Positions 13,410-17,770 of a stretch of DNA of 17,770 nt are shown here, piece after piece. The stretch is taken from the NCBI GenBank assembly GCA_964615765.1, contig CAZTQN010000057.1, forward strand, positions 1 through 17,770, read 5' to 3'. Numbering within the stretch: the first letter of the stretch is position 1; every line of letters starts with the position of its first letter. Made by a program: the position numbers and the translations under genes. The notes beneath the pieces were generated by a model. The model was not told the origin of the DNA and ran no database searches. It saw nothing but the letters and a program-made list of their open reading frames with translations. This stretch comes from CAZTQN01 sp964615765. Lineage in GTDB: Bacteria; Planctomycetota; Phycisphaerae; Phycisphaerales; UBA1924.

Positions 13410-14822
13410 TTACCGCCGCCGACGCCGACCCATCATGGCCATCCCGATCGCCGCCAGCGCCCCCGCGCTCGGCGACGGCACGGCGAAGGTCACAAACGCG
13501 TTGCCCGTCGCCACGCCCGCCGCGTTCCGCACCGCGATCACCGCGAACGCCCGCAGGTCGTCCGTCAGCACCAGGTCGTCGTTCCCGAACGTGTCGATGA
13601 ACGCGTCGTCGTTCAAGAGCCCGTCGCCGTTCAGATCGACCGCGTCCCCTTCGCGGGCCACCACGAAACTGTTGTTGAACACCAGCACCGCGTTGCGCAG
13701 CAAGTCGACGTTGTTGGTCGTCCCGCCGATCAGCACGTCGCCGTTCCCGTTGACCGCGTTGGCGAAGAACGTCGCCGTGAAGATCGCGTCGTCGAACAGT
13801 TCCGTCGAACCGGCGAAGATCGGCAGGTCCGTCCGGGCCGCGACCGCCCCGTTCTTGAACACCACGTCCGTCGTGTCCGCGAGCGTCACGCGGGCCGCCC
13901 ACGTCGTCCCGTTGTGCGACAGCACGTTGCTCCCCGCGTCGCCCGAGATCGTCTGCACGTTCGACGCGATCCCCGAGCCCGGCAGCGGGTTGCCTTCCTG
14001 AATCACCACCGCGCCGTTGTACACGATGATGTCGTCCGTCGTCGTCGGCCCGTTCAGGTCCGCCCGGTACAGAAAGTTCGTCCCCGTGCTGTCGATCAGC
14101 GTCCGCTCGGACTGCAGGTTGTCCAGCGACTGCGCCGGCGCCACCAACTGCCCGGTCGGGATCGTCACGTCCGTCTCCGCGAGCACGCCGCCGCCCGTGA
14201 TGGTCGCGATCTGCTTCGTCGTCGTCGGCGACAGACCCGACCGCGCCAGCACCTGCCCACCCGCCGTCAGGTGCACCGAATCATTCGGCGTACCAAACGC
14301 CTGCCCGGCGATCGGCGACGCCCCGCTCTCGCGCACCAGCGGCGCGTACGTCCCGCTCCCCGGCGAGTACACGACGATCATGTCGTCGCTCGACGTGGCC
14401 GCCGTCGTGTCCGCGCTGAAGGCCACCTGCCCCGAGTTGTTCACCGCCAGCCGCGTGCGGAAGAAGCTCCACGTCGTGCCCGTCTCGAACGGCACCGCGT
14501 CATCTTCCCGCGCCACCAGCAGCGCCCCCGCGCCGCTCGACCCGCTCCCGCGGATGACCACATCCTTGTCGTCCGTCGGATCATCCTGCGTCGCGCCGAT
14601 GACCCAGAACAGCCCGTCCGGGCTCACATACGGCCGGTCAAACGCCGACGACGACGTCGTCCCCGGATTGAACACCGTGCCCCCGGGCACCGCGTTGTTG
14701 CTCGCCCCCACAACATTCGAATAGATCCCCGTAATCCCCGCCTGAGCCGACATCGCCAGCCCGGCCAGCCCAATCATCACCCCGGCCGTAACGCGGGCCG
14801 CGCGCGGGAACGTCGTCGTCAT
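13410..14822 (-). CDS. Secreted repeat protein with dockerin-like loop and PEP-CTERM-like sorting tail (470 aa)
   Basis: This is an exported protein of unknown role. The signal peptide is residues 1 to about 28 (basic FPRAARV, hydrophobic GVMIGLAGLAMS, then AQA cleavage site). The mature part repeats a pattern of the type 'VxREGDxVP ... NxxGxVxF': LLVAREDDAVP, LAVNNSGQVAFSAD, VVIQEGNPLPG and VVAREGDAVD. This resembles the DUF7453-type repeats of myxobacterial and planctomycete exoproteins, a likeness I hold tentatively. DLNGDGLLNDD (about residues 408-418) is a dockerin/EF-hand-like calcium loop. The C-terminus is VPSPSAGALAAIGMAMMG followed by five Arg, a PEP-CTERM-like signal for sorting and anchoring by an exosortase-type enzyme. 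ATG 14822 is favoured by a good ribosome binding site and by the signal peptide; the longer frame to 14891 lacks both. Confidence 0.9.
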   Translation of the reverse strand: MTTTFPRAARVTAGVMIGLAGLAMSAQAGITGIYSNVVGASNNAVPGGTVFNPGTTSSSAFDRPYVSPDGLFWVIGATQDDPTDDKDVVIRGSGSSGAGALLVAREDDAVPFETGTTWSFFRTRLAVNNSGQVAFSADTTAATSSDDMIVVYSPGSGTYAPLVRESGASPIAGQAFGTPNDSVHLTAGGQVLARSGLSPTTTKQIATITGGGVLAETDVTIPTGQLVAPAQSLDNLQSERTLIDSTGTNFLYRADLNGPTTTDDIIVYNGAVVIQEGNPLPGSGIASNVQTISGDAGSNVLSHNGTTWAARVTLADTTDVVFKNGAVAARTDLPIFAGSTELFDDAIFTATFFANAVNGNGDVLIGGTTNNVDLLRNAVLVFNNSFVVAREGDAVDLNGDGLLNDDAFIDTFGNDDLVLTDDLRAFAVIAVRNAAGVATGNAFVTFAVPSPSAGALAAIGMAMMGRRRRR

Positions 14823-14828
14823 GCTCTC

Positions 14829-14836
14829 TCTCCTCT
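14829..14836 (-). promoter_or_regulatory. Ribosome binding site of the secreted-protein gene
   Basis: AGAGGAGA on the minus strand, with core AGGAG at 14830-14834, lies 7 bases before ATG 14822. It fixes the start codon and is one of the few clear Shine-Dalgarno sites in this window. Confidence 0.75.
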
Positions 14837-14902
14837 TCGACCAGGTATTCCACCGGCCTACTCCCCAGCCTAACCCGTAAACCCAACCCACGCCACCTTT
14901 TT

Positions 14903-14941
14903 GGGCAGGGGCGAGAGGCCAGGGGTGAGGGGCGAGGGGGG
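14903..14941 (+). other. G-quadruplex-forming motif in divergent intergenic region
   Basis: On the plus strand, runs GGG (14903), GGGG (14908), GGGG (14922), GGGG (14929) and GGGGGG (14936) are separated by short loops, including two 3-base loops (TGA, CGA). It lies between the divergent starts of the secreted-protein gene (14822) and the histidine kinase gene (15016), next to an opposite-strand C-rich tract at 14959-15000. Confidence 0.7.
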
Positions 14942-15015
14942 TTAAGGCCCGCCTGTCTTCCCCCTAACCTCTAACCTCTCACCTCTGTCCCCTTCCTCCA
15001 CCCCTACCCTCGCCC

Positions 15016-16764
15016 ATGTGGCGCGGGATCTCGCTGGCCAACAAATCCCTGCTGCTCTTCGGCGCCGCCGTCGTTCTCATCATCCTCGCCGCCCTCACCG
15101 TCCCGCTCATCCGCCTCATCCGCGTCGTTGACGAGACCCAGCGCCAGCTCTCCAGCGACCTGGTCAGCGTCTGGCAGTTCGGCCTCGATTCCGACCTCCG
15201 CGTCGGGCCGACGCTCCCCCCCGCCCGCAGTTCCCGCGTCGGCGAAGCCTCCATCGAACTGCTTACCACCGAAGCCCTCTCCCAGCGGGCCGCCGACGAC
15301 CCGTTCGTCCTCGACGCCAAGGCCCGCTTCCAGCGCGACCCCGCCGCCAACGACCTGCACCTGGCCCAGTGGCAAGGCCTCAGCCGCGAGTACCGCTACG
15401 CCCGCGCCGTCCGCGACGCCGAGCAGAACCTCATCGCCGTCGTCCTGCTCTCCCGCGTCTCCGAAGTCGCCTGGCAGCAGACCAAGATCAACATCCTCTA
15501 CCTCGGCTCGGCCGGCCTCGTCGCCCTCGGCCTGGCCTGCGGCCTGTTCTACCTCATCACCAGCAAGATCATCCTCTCCCCCGTTCGAGACCTCCGCGCC
15601 ACCGCCGACAAAGTCCGCGAGGGCGACCTCGCCATCCGCTCCGCCATCAAAACCGGCGACGAGTTCGAAGAACTCTCCGACACCTTCAACCAGATGCTGG
15701 TCAACATCCGCACGAGCCAGGACCAGCTCCGCGCCATCAACGTCGCCCTCGACGTCAAAGTCAAAGAGCTCGACGAACGCAACCTCGCCCTCTTCGAAGC
15801 CAACAAACTCAAGGGCGACTTCCTCGCCAGCGTCAGCCACGAACTCCGCACCCCGCTGAACTCCATCGTCGGCTTCGCCGACCTGCTCGTCGAACAGTGC
15901 GACCGCGAGGAAGGCCTCCTCGCCGCCGGCGCCGCCCAGGTCTCCGCCGAGGACGCCGCCCGCCTCGCCAAACGCAAGCGCTACGTCGAGAACATCGCCA
16001 AGAGCAGCCGCTCGCTCCTCGACATGATCAACGGCCTGCTCGACATGGCCAAGGCCGAGGCCGGCAAGATCGACCTCGCCATCGCCGACACCTCCGTCCG
16101 CGACCTGTGCGAAACGCTGATGGCCCTCATCCGCCCCGTCGCCGACCGCGGCGGGGTCGAACTCATCCTCGACCTCGCCCCCGATCTCCCCGTCATCCGC
16201 ACCGACCCCAAGAAACTCCAGCAGATCGTCTTCAACCTCCTCTCCAACGCCGTCAAGTTCACCAGCGAGAAAGTCGTCGACCAGCGCGCCCTCGCCTCCC
16301 CGCCGCCCCCCTCCTCGCCCCTCTCCCCCAACGGCTCCGCCGACGGGCCCGCCTTCGTCCCCTCGCCCTCCTCCAGCACGCCCGTCGGCCGCGTCACGCT
16401 CCGCGCCGAGCGCCTCGTCGGCCGCGGCAGCGAAGGCCAGGCCGCCGAGGACCGCGTCCGCATCAGCGTCCTCGACACCGGCCCCGGCATCTCGCCCGAA
16501 GACCAGAAGAAGATCTTCCAGAAGTTCCAGCAGCTCGACACCGGCCACACCCGCCGCCACGCCGGCACCGGCCTGGGCCTGGCCATCAGCAAGGAACTCA
16601 CCGCCCTGCTCAAGGGCGACATCATGGTCGAAAGCGACGTCGGCCGCGGCTCGATGTTCAGCGTCATCCTCCCCCTCGCGATCGAGCCCGTGACCGCACC
16701 CGGCGCGGGCCAGCCAGCGCCGAGCCAATCCGCACCCGCTCAGCCCGTCGCCGCCACCGCCTGA
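15016..16764 (+). CDS. Sensor histidine kinase with HAMP domain
   Basis: This is a membrane sensor kinase of a two-component system. It has TM1 at about residues 11-36, a periplasmic sensor of about 120 residues with no recognised fold, TM2 at about 160-182, and a HAMP domain at about 183-234 (SPVRDLRATADKVREGDL). A helical linker follows, then the HisKA domain with phospho-acceptor His275 (SVSHELRTPLNSIVGF). The ATPase domain has the N box QQIVFNLLSNAVKFT (Asn407, Asn411), G1 DTGPGI (487-492), F box KKIFQKFQQ and G2 GTGLGLAIS (517-525). All catalytic residues are intact. Two insertions are unusual: about 20 Ala/Arg-rich residues between the HisKA helices (about 297-322) and a 30-residue Pro/Ser-rich loop (about 427-457) inside the ATPase domain. 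The C-terminal tail is Pro/Ala/Gln-rich. No response regulator gene adjoins it, so its partner is unknown. Confidence 0.95.
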   Translation: MWRGISLANKSLLLFGAAVVLIILAALTVPLIRLIRVVDETQRQLSSDLVSVWQFGLDSDLRVGPTLPPARSSRVGEASIELLTTEALSQRAADDPFVLDAKARFQRDPAANDLHLAQWQGLSREYRYARAVRDAEQNLIAVVLLSRVSEVAWQQTKINILYLGSAGLVALGLACGLFYLITSKIILSPVRDLRATADKVREGDLAIRSAIKTGDEFEELSDTFNQMLVNIRTSQDQLRAINVALDVKVKELDERNLALFEANKLKGDFLASVSHELRTPLNSIVGFADLLVEQCDREEGLLAAGAAQVSAEDAARLAKRKRYVENIAKSSRSLLDMINGLLDMAKAEAGKIDLAIADTSVRDLCETLMALIRPVADRGGVELILDLAPDLPVIRTDPKKLQQIVFNLLSNAVKFTSEKVVDQRALASPPPPSSPLSPNGSADGPAFVPSPSSSTPVGRVTLRAERLVGRGSEGQAAEDRVRISVLDTGPGISPEDQKKIFQKFQQLDTGHTRRHAGTGLGLAISKELTALLKGDIMVESDVGRGSMFSVILPLAIEPVTAPGAGQPAPSQSAPAQPVAATA

Positions 16765-16828
16765 ACCCGCCTCAGCCCCGGCCCGCCGCGAATCGCCGCG
16801 ATCCCCTCCTCCCCCGCCGCTCCGCCCA

Positions 16829-16834
16829 TATACT
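16829..16834 (+). promoter_or_regulatory. Possible -10 element for ndk (TATACT)
   Basis: TATACT is a 5-of-6 match to TATAAT in an otherwise C/G-dominated gap, 40 bases before the ndk start. No recognisable -35 element lies 16-18 bases upstream. If used, it would give ndk its own transcript with a leader of about 35 bases, independent of the kinase gene. Confidence 0.4.
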
Positions 16835-16859
16835 CGGCCCCTTTTTCACCAGCACCCAC

Positions 16860-16863
16860 GGAG
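16860..16863 (+). promoter_or_regulatory. Ribosome binding site of ndk
   Basis: GGAG lies 11 bases before ATG 16875. It supports this ATG as the ndk start rather than any upstream extension of the open frame. Confidence 0.55.
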
Positions 16864-16874
16864 CCAGATCTGTC

Positions 16875-17345
16875 ATGGAAACCACGCTCATCATCCTCAA
16901 GCCCGACGCCGTCCAGCGCGGCCTCATCGGCCGCATCATCGCCCGCTTCGAGGACAAGGGCCTTCACGTCGTCGGCATCAAGCTCATGCAGATCTCCCAG
17001 CAGCTCGCCGCCACCCACTACGAAGCCCACCAGTCCAAGCCCTTCTACCCCGGCCTGGTCAAGTTCATGACCTCCAGCCCCGTCGTCGTCCTCGCCATCC
17101 GCGGCAACGGCGCCATCACCATCGCCCGCAACATGATGGGCGCCACCTTCGGCTCCAAGGCCGCCCCCGGCACCATCCGCGGCGACTTCGGCGTCTCCAA
17201 CTCCTTCAACCTCATCCACGGCTCCGATAGCCCCGAAGCCGCCGAACGCGAACTCAAGCTCTTCTTCTCCCCCGGCGAAGTCCTCAACTTCCCCCGCAAC
17301 GCCGACGCCTGGATCTACGACATGTCCGGCGGCAAGCCCGAGTAA
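16875..17345 (+). CDS. ndk: Nucleoside diphosphate kinase
   Basis: Ndk moves the gamma phosphate from ATP to other nucleoside diphosphates through a phosphohistidine, balancing NTP and dNTP pools in the cytoplasm. The 156-residue product matches the family from its first residues (METTLIILKPDAVQRGLIGRII). It has YEAHQSKPFYPGLVKFM (residues 49-65), ARNMMGAT (84-91), the Kpn-loop region AAPGTIRGDFG (96-106) and the active-site motif NLIHGSDS with phospho-acceptor His115. It is slightly longer than the usual 140-150 residues, with extra residues at the C-terminus (NADAWIYDMSGGKPE). Start ATG 16875 is supported by a GGAG site. It lies 110 bases after the histidine kinase gene on the same strand and probably has its own promoter. 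Confidence 0.97.
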   Translation: METTLIILKPDAVQRGLIGRIIARFEDKGLHVVGIKLMQISQQLAATHYEAHQSKPFYPGLVKFMTSSPVVVLAIRGNGAITIARNMMGATFGSKAAPGTIRGDFGVSNSFNLIHGSDSPEAAERELKLFFSPGEVLNFPRNADAWIYDMSGGKPE

Positions 17346-17415
17346 GCCGCCCCCCACATCGGCCGCGCGCGCACACCCGGCGCGCGCGCGCCGACTCCAA
17401 AATCTAAAAAACCCC

Positions 17416-17456
17416 ACGCCCGCGGCCGCCCACAAACCCAGCGTCGCCGCGGGCGT
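17416..17456 (+). terminator. Possible transcription terminator after ndk
   Basis: ACGCCCGCGGC (17416-17426) and its exact complement GCCGCGGGCGT (17446-17456) form an 11-bp stem around a 19-base loop, 70 bases after the ndk stop. The T-run is short (TTT), so this is a weak intrinsic terminator at best. Confidence 0.45.
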
Positions 17457-17661
17457 TTCGCGCGCCCACCACACCCCCGCGCGCGCACACACACTCGCCG
17501 CGCCGTCCCTCTACAGAGGGACCGCCCGTGCACACCCAGACACGCCCACATCCCATCACCGAACTCCGTCCCCCGACCCCTTCCCCACTCCCCCTCCCAG
17601 ACACACGCGGCCGCGCCGCAATTTCACCACGCGCCCAATCAACAAAGCCCACACCCTCGAG

Positions 17662-17685
17662 CCCTTCGCGCCTTCGCGTTCAATC
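17662..17685 (+). repeat. 24-bp CCCTTCGCGCC... repeat, copy 2
   Basis: Identical over 24 bases to 6061-6084. It ends 9 bases before copy 3 of the 33-bp hairpin repeat. Confidence 0.85.
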
Positions 17686-17694
17686 CTCTTACCT

Positions 17695-17727
17695 CCCCCT
17701 CCCAGAGGGAGGGGGCCGGGGGGTGGG
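17695..17727 (+). repeat. 33-bp interspersed hairpin/G-quadruplex repeat, copy 3
   Basis: Identical over 33 bases to 5945-5977, in the same orientation, again downstream of a plus-strand housekeeping gene (ndk). It has a perfect 9-bp stem with AGA triloop plus the four-run G motif. Confidence 0.92.
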
Positions 17728-17770
17728 TTCACCACCCAACCAAGCCACAACGCCCCCCCCGGCGCGCCCA

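Larger units (their letters stand above)
17346..17770. other. Non-coding tail region (425 bases) with hairpins and repeats
   Basis: I see no credible gene here. In order it holds an alternating CG/GC tract that can fold on itself (17361-17392), a short A-rich stretch (about 17399-17411), an 11-bp-stem hairpin (17416-17456), a CG/CA-alternating stretch around 17479-17494, an 8-bp inverted repeat with two-base loop (17505-17522), the 24-bp repeat (17662-17685) and the 33-bp hairpin/G-quadruplex repeat (17695-17727). Open frames in this stretch are Arg/Gly-rich and without domain character. Confidence 0.7.

Noticed and set aside
13278..14873. 531-residue Arg-rich plus-strand frame
   Set aside because: It is antisense to the secreted-protein gene, which has a signal peptide, ribosome binding site and sorting tail.
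15004..16728. 574-residue acidic/Gly-rich minus-strand frame
   Set aside because: It is the antisense shadow of the histidine kinase gene, whose catalytic motifs are all on the plus strand.

Overview
The window is a very GC-rich piece of a bacterial chromosome whose genes end most codons in C (or in G when read on the minus strand). Several traits point to Planctomycetota, most likely the Phycisphaerae/Phycisphaerales. These are a secreted protein ending in a Pro-Ser / hydrophobic / poly-Arg sorting tail and carrying a dockerin-like calcium loop, proline- and glycine-rich insertions in ordinary enzymes, few Shine-Dalgarno sites, and many interspersed GC-rich repeats. The taxonomic call is an inference from style, not from a marker gene.

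Layout from left to right. A 3'-truncated smpB (minus strand, trans-translation) diverges from a two-gene ABC-2 exporter (ATPase plus permease). A short repeat-rich gap follows, then a lipoprotein gene whose stop overlaps the start of a rhodanese gene (ATGA). nadC (minus, NAD biosynthesis) converges on the rhodanese gene and diverges from fabI (fatty-acid synthesis). After another repeat cluster come a small acidic hypothetical gene (plus), a 538-residue two-TM hypothetical (minus) and a class I glutamine amidotransferase of the peptidase C26 family (minus).

From about 9.0 to 11.4 kb the composition changes: third positions are far less C-biased and AT-containing codons are common. This stretch holds an ankyrin-repeat protein, an unrecognised 166-residue protein and a two-TM 223-residue protein, separated by unusually long non-coding gaps. 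It looks like an acquired accessory islet and is the part of the window most likely to hold something undescribed, although no toxin, nuclease, integrase or transposase is visible in it.

Normal composition returns with a 578-residue membrane-anchored DUF4340-like protein, a tRNA-Val(CAC), and a strong hairpin with T-rich sequence on both sides that can serve the tRNA and the convergent secreted-protein gene. The divergent gap after that gene contains a clear G-quadruplex motif. A hybrid-free sensor histidine kinase and ndk (nucleoside diphosphate kinase) follow, and the last 425 bases are non-coding with hairpins and repeats.

The genes do not form one pathway. smpB, nadC, fabI, ndk and the tRNA are housekeeping genes. 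The exporter, lipoprotein, secreted protein and kinase concern the envelope and environment. The most notable non-coding pattern is a 33-bp element found three times, each time downstream of a plus-strand gene, which combines a 9-bp-stem hairpin with a G-quadruplex motif.
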